From: Halovenus sp.
Lineage (GTDB): Archaea > Halobacteriota > Halobacteria > Halobacteriales > Haloarculaceae
Direction of reading: 5' to 3'
DNA: 28,603 bases
Assembly: GCA_028274925.1 (NCBI GenBank)
Contig: JAQCNR010000266.1
Location: 1-28,603, forward strand
Positions 15,870 through 22,254 of the stretch are shown here, piece after piece. The translations under genes were made by a program, and so were the position numbers. The notes below the pieces were generated by a model, which was not told the origin of the DNA, searched no databases, and was given only the letters and a program-made list of their open reading frames with translations. Numbering within the stretch: position 1 is the first letter of the stretch; each line of letters starts with the position of its first letter.

Positions 15870-17282
15870 ATGAAAGAATACCAAACTATCACGGAAATCA
15901 GCGGACCGCTGGTCTTCGCCGAAGTCGACGAACCGGTCGGCTACGACGAGATCGTGGAGATCGAGACCGCCGACGGCGAAGTCCGTCGTGGGCAGGTGCT
16001 CGACTCCTCGAGTGGCACCGTTGCCATTCAGACCTTCGAGGGAACCGGCGGCATCGACCGCAAGTCCTCAGTTCGATTCCTCGGCGAGACGATGAAGATG
16101 CCCGTTACCGAGGACCTGCTCGGACGGGTGCTGGACGGCTCGGGGAACCCAATCGACGACGGCCCGGATATCGTGCCGGACGAGCGTCGTGACATCGTCG
16201 GCGCAGCAATCAACCCGTACTCCCGGGAGTATCCCGAGGAGTTCATCCAGACTGGTGTGTCGGCCATCGACGGCATGAACACGCTGGTGCGTGGCCAGAA
16301 ACTCCCGATTTTCTCGGGTTCGGGCCTTCCGCACAACGACCTCGCACTCCAGATTGCCCGACAGGCAACTGTCCCAGAGGACGCGGGTGAGGACGAAGAG
16401 GAAAGCGAGTTTGCAGTGATCTTCGGCGCGATGGGAATCACCGCCGAAGAGGCAAACGAATTCATGGACGACTTCGAGCGCACGGGCGCACTCGAACGCT
16501 CTGTCGTCTTCATGAACCTCGCGGACGACCCCGCAGTCGAGCGGACGGTCACGCCGCGACTCGCACTCACCACCGCCGAGTATCTCGCCTTCGACAAAGG
16601 CTATCACGTGCTGGTCATCCTGACGGACATGACCAACTACTGTGAGGCCCTGCGTGAGATCGGTGCGGCGCGCGAGGAGGTCCCGGGCCGACGTGGCTAC
16701 CCCGGATATATGTACACCGACCTCGCGTCGCTGTACGAGCGGGCCGGTCGAATCAAGGGCGAGGATGGCTCTGTCACCCAGATTCCAATCCTCACGATGC
16801 CCAGCGACGACATCACACACCCAATTCCGGACCTGACAGGCTACATCACGGAAGGCCAGATTATGGTCGACCGTGACCTCAACAGTCAGGGTGTCCAGCC
16901 ACCTGTCAACGTCCTGCCCAGCCTCTCACGGCTGATGGACGACGGGATTGGCGAGGGACTGACCCGTGGCGACCACGGTGGCGTCTCTGACCAGATTTAC
17001 GCCGCCTACGCCGAGGGTGAGGACCTTCGTGACCTGGTCAACATTGTCGGTCGCGAAGCCCTCTCCGAGCGAGACAACAAGTATCTCGACTTCGCGGACC
17101 GCTTCGAGGAGGAGTTCGTCCAGCAGGGGTACAACACCAACCGCGACATCGACGAGACGCTCAACGTTGGCTGGGACCTGCTCTCGATGCTCCCCAAAGA
17201 CGAACTCAACCGTGTCGACGAGGAGAACATCGAGCAGTACTACACCGAAGACGAGTCGGTTGAAGTCACTGCCGACGACTGA
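15870..17282 (+). CDS. atpB: A-type ATP synthase regulatory subunit B
   Basis: Subunit B is the non-catalytic partner of A in the head. The 470-residue product starts MKEYQTITEISGPLVFAEV and lacks a P-loop, having FSGSGLPHNDLA in its place, which is the B-subunit hallmark. The GYMYTDLASLYERAGR and PSLSRLMDDGIG segments are typical. The ATG at 15870 is chosen because it lies 2 bp after the atpA stop and begins at the conserved N-terminus; the open frame upstream runs antisensibly through atpA in another frame. Its last 43 bp overlap the end of a convergent gene. In many haloarchaea atpD follows atpB; here the strand switches instead. Confidence 0.98.
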   Translation: MKEYQTITEISGPLVFAEVDEPVGYDEIVEIETADGEVRRGQVLDSSSGTVAIQTFEGTGGIDRKSSVRFLGETMKMPVTEDLLGRVLDGSGNPIDDGPDIVPDERRDIVGAAINPYSREYPEEFIQTGVSAIDGMNTLVRGQKLPIFSGSGLPHNDLALQIARQATVPEDAGEDEEESEFAVIFGAMGITAEEANEFMDDFERTGALERSVVFMNLADDPAVERTVTPRLALTTAEYLAFDKGYHVLVILTDMTNYCEALREIGAAREEVPGRRGYPGYMYTDLASLYERAGRIKGEDGSVTQIPILTMPSDDITHPIPDLTGYITEGQIMVDRDLNSQGVQPPVNVLPSLSRLMDDGIGEGLTRGDHGGVSDQIYAAYAEGEDLRDLVNIVGREALSERDNKYLDFADRFEEEFVQQGYNTNRDIDETLNVGWDLLSMLPKDELNRVDEENIEQYYTEDESVEVTADD

Positions 17283-17554
17283 TTGCCGTTTTCTTCTTCA
17301 GGTCGAATTCGCCACGTTGTTCCGTTCGTGTATCCCCACTTCTCGATAGTCACACCGACAGGTGCGTCCTGCAGTTTGGCCAGCATCGAACCGACTTCCT
17401 TCGCCGAGAGGTCGATTTCCCGGGCGATGAAGCGACTCTTGAGATAGGTTTCTTCTGTTACCTCTTCGTCGAGATACGCGAGCAACTGTTGAGCGGTCGG
17501 CGTGAGCGCTTCGGCGTCCGAGGCAGCGGTTGTTGGTGCGTTTTGGGAGGGCAT
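17240..17554 (-). CDS. DUF7123-like small winged-helix protein
   Basis: This is a 104-residue haloarchaeal protein of unknown function. The N-terminal 20 residues are Ala/Thr-rich. Then comes a helix-turn-helix-like segment (about 22-65: TAQQLLAYLDEE, KSRFIAREIDLSAKEVGSML) and a wing-like VTIEKWGYTNGTTWRI, so it looks like a winged helix that may bind DNA. The tail is Ser/Thr/Asp-rich and unstructured. I associate this pattern with the haloarchaeal family DUF7123, with moderate certainty. The ATG at 17554 is chosen because it follows the upstream gene's stop by 2 bp (TAACAATG) and because the longer frame upstream has no haloarchaeal character. Its last 43 bp overlap the end of atpB on the other strand. 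Confidence 0.8.
   Translation of the reverse strand: MPSQNAPTTAASDAEALTPTAQQLLAYLDEEVTEETYLKSRFIAREIDLSAKEVGSMLAKLQDAPVGVTIEKWGYTNGTTWRIRPEEENGNQSSAVTSTDSSSV
17289..17298 (+). terminator. possible T-rich terminator of the atp operon
   Basis: TTTTCTTCTT begins 7 bp after the atpB stop codon. Archaeal termination often uses such T-rich tracts without a hairpin. The site lies inside the antisense coding region of the DUF7123-like gene, where it encodes Glu/Glu/Asn codons, so it may be only a coding effect. Confidence 0.35.
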
Positions 17555-17556
17555 TG

Positions 17557-17769
17557 TTAGTTCAGGTGTCGTCGTCCGGCAAGGAGACAGAGGACGTTCA
17601 GCGTCACGAGCACCGACAGCGTCGGGAGTTTCAGCTGCTCGTCGAGACCGTAGAGGACGGGGATGTACGTCGCGGGAAGGAGGACCGTCCCCCAGAAGCC
17701 AATCCGCTCGACGGCGCCGGTGGCGGCACGCGAGAGCATGACAGAAGCGGGACCAGTTCGCTCGTTCAT
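17557..17769 (-). CDS. small two-helix membrane protein
   Basis: I do not recognise this 70-residue protein. Residues about 24-40 (FWGTVLLPATYIPVLYG) and 48-64 (LPTLSVLVTLNVLCLLA) form two probable membrane helices separated by a short charged loop (LDEQLK). The N-terminus (MNERTGPASVML) is short and the C-terminus ends in RRHLN, consistent with positively charged ends on the cytoplasmic side. Only 2 bp separate it from the DUF7123-like gene downstream, so the two form an operon, which argues that it is real. A weak AT box (CTTTTG) lies about 27 bp before the ATG. Function is unknown. Confidence 0.65.
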   Translation of the reverse strand: MNERTGPASVMLSRAATGAVERIGFWGTVLLPATYIPVLYGLDEQLKLPTLSVLVTLNVLCLLAGRRHLN

Positions 17770-17884
17770 ACACGACAGTATGGACGCGACTCAAAAGGCT
17801 CCCCCGGAGACTCAAACAGTGGTTTGACGATGGCGACAGTATCTCGCAAGAATCGGTATCCGAGCGCCCGGCGACAGCAGCTAC

Positions 17885-18078
17885 ATGACGTCCGCACACC
17901 GTTCTTCGGAAACAGGCCGCTGGGACGACCCTGATTACTGCCCGTTCTGTGGGTAGAACTTACCGACCCCGGAGCCGGATTTATCGACCACATCGACGAC
18001 GCTCCGGACTGTGAGGAACAGTTTCGCGACTGGGTCGACGCAATTCGTGACGATATGGGTGGGGATTGGAGCGGCTAG
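17885..18078 (+). pseudogene. DUF7501-like zinc-ribbon gene with a 1-nt frameshift
   Basis: From the ATG at 17885 the frame reads MTSAHRSSETGRWDDPDY then CPFCG and hits TAG at 17954-17956. In the next frame, beginning with the last G before that stop, translation continues VELTDPGAGFIDHID, then DAPDCEEQFRDW and MGGDWSG, to a stop at 18076-18078. Joined, the two parts give about 64 residues matching the small haloarchaeal zinc-finger family I know as DUF7501 (WDDPxFCPFCG, then DPGAGFxDHI and a later Cys). One extra base, for example a fourth G at GGG 17951-17953, restores the frame. The stop shares the palindrome CTAG with the stop of the convergent enolase-family gene. It may be a recent pseudogene, a sequencing error, or a recoded gene. 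Confidence 0.75.
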
Positions 18079-19124
18079 GACCACTCGAATCCCGTCGGCG
18101 CTTCCGGCGGGTGGAGTGGACTGCGAGGCAACCCAGACTCTGGCTCTGGGTCGTTGTACACCCCCGGCGCAACGTCGCTCGGTGAGTCGGGATAGAACAG
18201 CGACGCCAGCGCGTGGAGGTGCTGGCGGCCAACACCTAACTCGAACTGGCCGCCGCCGTACATCGTAATCGAGCGCTCTTGACAGTACTCGATGGTCTCG
18301 AACAACGACGCGACCGATCCAAAGCGAGAGGGCTTGATGTTGAGCCACTCCGGCTCGAACGGCAACTGCTCGACGCCCTCGACGCCGGTAATCGGAACGT
18401 CCCAGGAGACACGACCCTCCCTGCCCTCGAACAGCGGCCGCGTCTCCGGCGTGAGGTCGGGGTCCTCGACGACAGCCTCCGGGAAGGCTTCGAGCACCAT
18501 CTCGTACAGGTCCGGGTCGCCGGCCTGGTCGACATCAGTACCTTCGTAGGCACCTTTGAGGTCGAGCGTTCGGACAGCACCGGTCTCTGCGAGGTGGTCG
18601 ACAATCTCTTGGGTCCACTCGGAGGTGGGGTCGAGTTTGAACTCGATATCGGGGTTGTCCGCGAGCAGTTTGTCGACCCGGTCGGTCGTCGGCGGTTCGC
18701 CCAGTCGCGTACTCGCGATAAACCGCACAGGTGAGTACTCCCTGTCGAGTTGTGTCGCGAGGTCCGTGCCGGCCTGTTTCAGCGCGAGGTCCAGTGCGGC
18801 GCTCTCGAAGCCCCACCGGCGATAAGAGCGGTAGATGTCGTCTTTCGGTGGGTCACCGACGAACAACTCTGTGTTGTCGATGAGTTCGGAGAACTCCGCG
18901 AAGGTGCCGACGCTCGACAGCGGCAACTCCGGTGGTTCCTCGACGAGTTCGTAGTGGGGTTCGCTGTCGTAGGTCACGTCCTCGCCGCGGCCTGTCTCGC
19001 CGTCGCCGTGAAGCGAAATAACGGTCGAGGTGCGGACGAAGTCACTGGAGGTATCGCGTTCGAGGAGTTCGAGGTCGTACTCGTCGACTGTCAGGGCAAG
19101 GCCGGCTACCTGCTCGAAAAGCAT
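18075..19124 (-). CDS. enolase-superfamily protein (MLE/OSBS/epimerase-like)
   Basis: The 349-residue product has the two-domain enolase layout: an N-terminal capping domain (about 1-105) and a barrel. Expected catalytic residues of the muconate-lactonising subgroup are visible: Lys163 (EFKLD), metal ligands Asp188 (LDLKG), Glu220 (VEDPD) and Asp242 (WDVPIT), and Lys264 (NIKPSRFG), with about 100 residues between the two lysines as in o-succinylbenzoate synthases and dipeptide epimerases. The reaction cannot be fixed: acid-sugar dehydration is disfavoured by the Lys/Lys pair; racemisation or OSB synthesis is possible. The ATG at 19124 begins at the first strand; an earlier in-frame ATG at 19148 adds residues without family character. 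It lies 31 bp after panB on the same strand and may have its own promoter box at the panB stop. Confidence 0.82.
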   Translation of the reverse strand: MLFEQVAGLALTVDEYDLELLERDTSSDFVRTSTVISLHGDGETGRGEDVTYDSEPHYELVEEPPELPLSSVGTFAEFSELIDNTELFVGDPPKDDIYRSYRRWGFESAALDLALKQAGTDLATQLDREYSPVRFIASTRLGEPPTTDRVDKLLADNPDIEFKLDPTSEWTQEIVDHLAETGAVRTLDLKGAYEGTDVDQAGDPDLYEMVLEAFPEAVVEDPDLTPETRPLFEGREGRVSWDVPITGVEGVEQLPFEPEWLNIKPSRFGSVASLFETIEYCQERSITMYGGGQFELGVGRQHLHALASLFYPDSPSDVAPGVYNDPEPESGLPRSPLHPPEAPTGFEWS

Positions 19125-19147
19125 AGGTGCTCTACGGGGGCAGACCA

Positions 19148-19155
19148 CCTAAAGG
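19148..19155 (-). promoter_or_regulatory. candidate promoter box of the enolase-family gene
   Basis: On the minus strand this reads CCTTTAGG, about 28 bp before the ATG at 19124, right after the panB stop codon. It would give a leaderless transcript in addition to read-through from panB. Confidence 0.4.
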
Positions 19156-19965
19156 TCAGTACAGTTCGTCGAGTTCCTCGGCCGCGTGGCTGTGTTCTTC
19201 TGCTGGGAACTCCCCGCCTTCGACGGCGTCGACGTACTCGTCGATTGCGGCGGACATCTCCTCACGGACGTTTCCGAAGGATTTGGCAAACGGGGGGGTT
19301 CGGTCGGAGAGGCCGAGAATATCGTTGATGACGAGCACCTGTCCGTCACAGTCGCTCCCGGCCCCGATACCGATGGTCGGAATCGAGAGGTCGTCAGTGA
19401 TCTCGGCGGCGAGATTCGACGGAATGTGTTCGAGAATGCAAGCGAATGCGCCGGCCGCTTCGTGTTCGCGCGCGAGTCGTGCGATTCGTTTGGCCGCTTC
19501 TGGGTCGGTCCCCTGCCGGGTGTACCCTGTCTGGTTGACGCTCTGTGGTGTCAGCCCGACGTGTGCCACAACTGGAATTCCGATGTCGGTCAGTCGTTCG
19601 GTCAACTCGATTGTGTGCTCACCGCTCTCGATTTTGACTGCGTTGGCACCTTCCTCTTTGACCATCCGACCGCAGTTCTCGACGCTCGTCTGGCGGTCAG
19701 TCCCGAAGGAGAGAAATGGCATATCGGCGACGACGAGTGTGTCATCTGTCCCGCGTGCGACCGCGCCCGTACGCGAGGCAACCTCTTCGACAGTGACAGG
19801 GAGGGTGTCGTCGTAGCCCAGCACAGCGTTGCCCATGCTGTCGCCGATCAGCGCGATATCGACGCCGGCCTCCTCGACCAGCGTCGCGGTGACGGCGTCG
19901 TAGGCTGTCACCATTGTGATCGGTTCGTCGCCAGCCATCGCTCGAATCTCCTGCACGCTTGGCAT
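19156..19965 (-). CDS. panB: ketopantoate hydroxymethyltransferase PanB
   Basis: PanB adds a hydroxymethyl group from 5,10-methylenetetrahydrofolate (or an archaeal equivalent) to 2-ketoisovalerate, making ketopantoate for coenzyme A. The 269-residue product is a full-length barrel. Metal and substrate residues are visible: Asp42 in LIGDSMGNAVLGY, Asp81 in VVADMPF, Lys111 and Glu113 in AVKIE, and catalytic Glu179 in ILEHIP. The IGIGAG loop is also conserved. It is the first gene of a likely pair with the enolase-family gene. A strong AT box (CATATATCC on the minus strand) lies 27 bp before the ATG, so the transcript is probably leaderless. In archaea ketopantoate then goes to a reductase and to pantoate kinase; none of these genes is nearby. 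Confidence 0.95.
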   Translation of the reverse strand: MPSVQEIRAMAGDEPITMVTAYDAVTATLVEEAGVDIALIGDSMGNAVLGYDDTLPVTVEEVASRTGAVARGTDDTLVVADMPFLSFGTDRQTSVENCGRMVKEEGANAVKIESGEHTIELTERLTDIGIPVVAHVGLTPQSVNQTGYTRQGTDPEAAKRIARLAREHEAAGAFACILEHIPSNLAAEITDDLSIPTIGIGAGSDCDGQVLVINDILGLSDRTPPFAKSFGNVREEMSAAIDEYVDAVEGGEFPAEEHSHAAEELDELY

Positions 19966-19987
19966 ACTCGGAAGTTTCCCCCGACGG

Positions 19988-19997
19988 GATATATGTG
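19988..19997 (-). promoter_or_regulatory. probable TATA box of panB
   Basis: On the minus strand this reads CACATATATC, centred about 27 bp before the panB ATG at 19965, fitting a leaderless transcript. Confidence 0.6.
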
Positions 19998-20123
19998 CTT
20001 GGGAGCAGCCTCAGGTAGTGTTTACTTTGGAACTGGTGTGATTTTGACCTGAAACAACCAGAAAGCCCCGGCGTCATCGGGCGCTTCACGCCCGATTGCT
20101 CGCGAGAGCTTCGCTCTCGCCCT

Positions 20124-20147
20124 GGCTACGCTCCCGCGACTCGCTGT
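20124..20147 (+). repeat. left arm of perfect 24-bp inverted repeat
   Basis: It begins GGCTACGCTCCC and ends ACTCGCTGT, and is exactly complementary to 20419-20442, with about 270 bp between the arms. It is the longest perfect inverted repeat I find in the window. Confidence 0.9.
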
Positions 20148-20418
20148 CGTTCGAGAGAGCGAAGCTCTCTCGTGATCTTCAAAAAAGCCGTCGGCTTTTT
20201 TGGACCTCGCGGGAGCTTTGCTCCCGCTCAGTGACGAAAGACGCGCCGCGTCTTTCGAACCACGCTCCAGTGGGTGCTTGCTTCAGCCGGGCCGGACCAA
20301 GCGACCGGCCCCTTTCAGCCCCCCGCGATGGCTTGTGTCACATGCAAAGGGCGGGATTGAAAGGGGCAGCAGGCTACGCGAACCCCGGCGACGCAAGCAC
20401 CGCAACGAAGTGAGGAGC

Positions 20419-20442
20419 ACAGCGAGTCGCGGGAGCGTAGCC
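20419..20442 (-). repeat. right arm of perfect 24-bp inverted repeat
   Basis: It begins ACAGCGAGTCGC and ends GCGTAGCC, and pairs without mismatch with 20124-20147 inside the palindromic element. Confidence 0.9.
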
Positions 20443-20511
20443 TGCTGGGGCTTTCTGGTCCTTCGACTCTCTCATCACCATTCAATCAAAACCTACCTCA
20501 TATCCCACAAC

Positions 20512-21072
20512 TCACTCCACAGACTCCAGATACTCATCTCCGGCACGGGCCGCCTGTCTGGCGACCCGCAACGGCTCAGGTCGCCCGCCTTCTGGGGTGA
20601 ACGCTCGCACCACCGCCCTTGCCGCTTCGTCGTCGATACCGACGCTCCGAACCCATAGTTGCTCGTCGCCAACACTCACAGCAGTTCGCTCCGGCAGGTT
20701 GCGGTAGGTCGACAACCGACGCTCTGCAGCCTCTCCCTCGAACTCGGATTCGATGGCTGACGCCAGCCCGGAACTCTCCTCGAAGGACACCGATAGCACC
20801 GGCCTGTCGGCGGCCTCGTGGATAGTCGAGAGGTCGAGGATATTGTACCACGCAGGCGCGACACCGGCGACCATCACGTAGCGAATGTCCTCGCGGTCGA
20901 GGCGGTCGATGAGTTCGACACACGCGGCTGTGGCGTCAGTGCCGCCGACCGTACAGGACCCAAAAATGAAGCCGTCAATGACCCGGCTGGCGCGGCAGAC
21001 GACACCGGCGAGGGTACTCGACTCCCCGCGATACGACTCGGCGATACCGAGCGCGCGGGTGCCCGGTTTCAC
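20512..21072 (-). CDS. DUF99 (UPF0215) family protein
   Basis: This 186-residue protein belongs to archaeal DUF99, a family structurally related to endonuclease V but of unproven function. The typical features are LGIAESY near the N-terminus, a segment on a single chain with DGFIFGSCTVGGTDAT (about 33-48), and YVMVAGVAPAWYNILDL with a following RPVLSVSFEESSGL. Asp/Glu residues at these places could bind metal, as in endonuclease V. No membrane segment is seen. The GTG start at 21072 overlaps the TGA of the DUF5786 gene as GTGA, so it is the second gene of a coupled pair. The palindromic element at 20058-20458 lies about 50 bp beyond its stop. Confidence 0.88.
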   Translation of the reverse strand: MKPGTRALGIAESYRGESSTLAGVVCRASRVIDGFIFGSCTVGGTDATAACVELIDRLDREDIRYVMVAGVAPAWYNILDLSTIHEAADRPVLSVSFEESSGLASAIESEFEGEAAERRLSTYRNLPERTAVSVGDEQLWVRSVGIDDEAARAVVRAFTPEGGRPEPLRVARQAARAGDEYLESVE

Positions 21073-21248
21073 GTCTCTTCTTTGATGTCTTCGAGGCGGT
21101 CCAGTAGTTCGTCGTTCGAGGCGGTGAACTCGAACTCGACGTCGCCATCGTGGTCACTCTCGGTCGTAGTGACTCCGTCGTCGTCTTCAAAATCTGTGTC
21201 GTAATCCTGATTCTCCTGTTCGGACTCGTCGTAACTCCCGAACCCCAT
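21069..21248 (-). CDS. DUF5786 family small acidic protein
   Basis: This 59-residue protein reads MGFGSYDESEQENQ at the start, then an Asp/Glu-rich centre with DTDFEDDDG, and ends VEFEFTASNDELLDRL plus EDIKEET. It matches the small haloarchaeal family DUF5786, whose members share the MGFGSYDESEQENQ-type start and the EFEFxASNDELLDRLxEIK end. Function is unknown; such proteins are very acidic and soluble. Its stop overlaps the GTG start of DUF99 (GTGA), so the two are translationally coupled. An AT-rich box about 28 bp before the ATG suggests a leaderless transcript, and a 7-bp inverted repeat overlaps this box. It is too short for a default gene finder, but the family match is clear. Confidence 0.85.
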   Translation of the reverse strand: MGFGSYDESEQENQDYDTDFEDDDGVTTTESDHDGDVEFEFTASNDELLDRLEDIKEET

Positions 21249-21259
21249 ACATGGTGGAC

Positions 21260-21281
21260 TTACTGTTTGACAGTAAAAAAT
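21260..21281 (-). promoter_or_regulatory. DUF5786 promoter with overlapping inverted repeat
   Basis: TTACTGT-TTG-ACAGTAA (21260-21276) is a perfect 7-bp inverted repeat. On the minus strand the TATA-like ATTTTTTACT (21272-21281) overlaps its outer half and lies about 28 bp before the ATG at 21248. The placement suits a repressor that competes with TBP or blocks initiation. That is inference. Confidence 0.5.
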
Positions 21282-21328
21282 CGCTCGGAGAATGTAACTA
21301 AAACATCACGAACCAGCTGGGTCGCGGG

Positions 21329-21336
21329 ATTTTAAT
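21329..21336 (+). promoter_or_regulatory. probable TATA box of the Vms1-like gene
   Basis: ATTTTAAT is centred about 29 bp before the ATG at 21361 and fits a leaderless transcript. Confidence 0.55.
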
Positions 21337-21360
21337 GGCTCCCAGCCAATCGCTCTGACG

Positions 21361-22254
21361 ATGCTCGACGACCTGCTCGGCCGCACCGAACTCAAAGAAC
21401 GCATTGCGGAACTCGAAGCCGAAGCCGAGGACCTGCAGGCCCAACTCGACGCCGAGCAGCAGCGCCGCGCCGACGCCGTCACGGACCGCCAGCAGGCCCA
21501 GCGCCGCGCGAACAAACTCGACGACCGCGTCACCGAACTCCAGGACCGCGTCGACCGACTGGAAGACGAAAGCCACAGCGCCGAGTACCGCAACGAGGCA
21601 CGCCTCCGCGGCCGGCAACTGACGGAAATCCTCGACCGCCTCGACTCCGTCCAGACCGACGCCGAGGGCGCACTGACGGCCTACGTTCCGGACGAACACG
21701 ACCTCCCGTTGGAAGTTCGCGAGCAGTTCGGCGACCGCGCGCCGCTGGTCGCCCGGGCGGCCCCGTGTCTCGTTGTCGCCGATGACGCCGACCTCGTCGG
21801 TGCCTGTCTGCGTCCGCCGGTTGCCCCTGAGCCATTCGTCGAGTGGGGCGGGGCGTTCCGCCTCGACCGCGAGTGGTTCCAGCCCCACGGCCAGTACACG
21901 CTCGCGCTCGTGCGCTCGGACCTGTTCGCAATGGGGACCTACGACGGCGACGAGCGAACCGGCTTTCACGGCTTCGACAGCGCGCTCAAGAGCCAGCACT
22001 CCAAAGGTGGCTTCTCACAGGGCCGCTTCGAGCGACTCCGTGATGAACAAATTGACAGCCCTCTCGACCGTTGCCGGGCCGCGCTGGCGGAACGCGAGGC
22101 CGACCGACTCTATCTTGTCGGCGACCGCTCGGTGCTCGGTGAAGTGGACGACCTCGCGAACGAGACCAAAGCTGTCGACGCGACGGGTGACCCCGAAGAC
22201 GCACTCGGTGAGGCTGCCGAGCAGTTCTGGAGCGTGCAGTTGCGGACGCTGTGA
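21361..22254 (+). CDS. Vms1/Ankzf1-family (VLRF1) peptidyl-tRNA hydrolase, archaeal
   Basis: In eukaryotes Vms1/ANKZF1 releases stalled nascent chains from tRNA on 60S subunits during ribosome quality control. This 297-residue archaeal relative has a long N-terminal coiled coil (about 6-75, ELKERIAELEAEAEDLQ-type heptads) followed by an eRF1-like VLRF1 domain (about 80-297). The expected catalytic loop is SKGGFSQGRFERL, in which the Gln stands where Vms1 and eRF1 have their GSQ/GGQ glutamine. Neither ankyrin repeats nor a zinc finger are present. It is transcribed alone from a leaderless-type promoter. The activity is inferred from the family; the gene identity as a haloarchaeal Vms1-like protein is fairly firm. 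Confidence 0.85.
   Translation: MLDDLLGRTELKERIAELEAEAEDLQAQLDAEQQRRADAVTDRQQAQRRANKLDDRVTELQDRVDRLEDESHSAEYRNEARLRGRQLTEILDRLDSVQTDAEGALTAYVPDEHDLPLEVREQFGDRAPLVARAAPCLVVADDADLVGACLRPPVAPEPFVEWGGAFRLDREWFQPHGQYTLALVRSDLFAMGTYDGDERTGFHGFDSALKSQHSKGGFSQGRFERLRDEQIDSPLDRCRAALAEREADRLYLVGDRSVLGEVDDLANETKAVDATGDPEDALGEAAEQFWSVQLRTL

Larger units (their letters stand above)
20058..20458. repeat. nested inverted-repeat element of about 400 bp
   Basis: The element is bounded by a perfect 12-bp inverted repeat, CCAGAAAGCCCC at 20058-20069 and its complement at 20447-20458. Inside it is a perfect 24-bp inverted repeat (20124-20147 with 20419-20442), then an 8-bp pair (20274-20281 with 20393-20400) and a 10-bp pair GCCCCTTTCA/TGAAAGGGGC (20308-20317 region with 20358-20367). 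Independent hairpins decorate the left half at about 20076-20096, 20102-20120, 20152-20172, 20181-20201 (AAAAAAGCCG/CGGCTTTTTT), 20209-20227 and 20236-20256. Frames across it have no family character and I treat it as non-coding. It lies between the end of DUF99 and the promoter of panB. No target duplication is seen at its ends. It could be a non-autonomous mobile element, a structured RNA, or a transcription barrier. Confidence 0.8.

Noticed and set aside
14800..16400. Possible inteins in atpA or atpB
   Set aside because: The P-loop and other conserved stretches are continuous and both proteins have normal length.
18075..19148. Longer start of the enolase-family protein at 19148
   Set aside because: The extra residues MVCPRRAP have no family counterpart and overlap the likely promoter box; MLFEQVAGL at 19124 begins at the first strand.
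20345..20367. CRISPR-like word GGGATTGAAA in the palindromic element
   Set aside because: It resembles the end of haloarchaeal CRISPR repeats but occurs once, with no regularly spaced copies, and it pairs with CTTTCA at 20313 as part of the element's own stem.
20096..20413. 105-residue frame across the palindromic element
   Set aside because: Its composition follows the repeats (Arg/Ser/Ala-rich), no ribosome site or promoter fits, and the DNA is clearly structured. Overlapping frames have the same look.
20058..20458. Insertion sequence
   Set aside because: There is a 12-bp terminal inverted repeat, but no transposase frame or remnant and no direct target duplication next to either end, so I call it a repeat element only.
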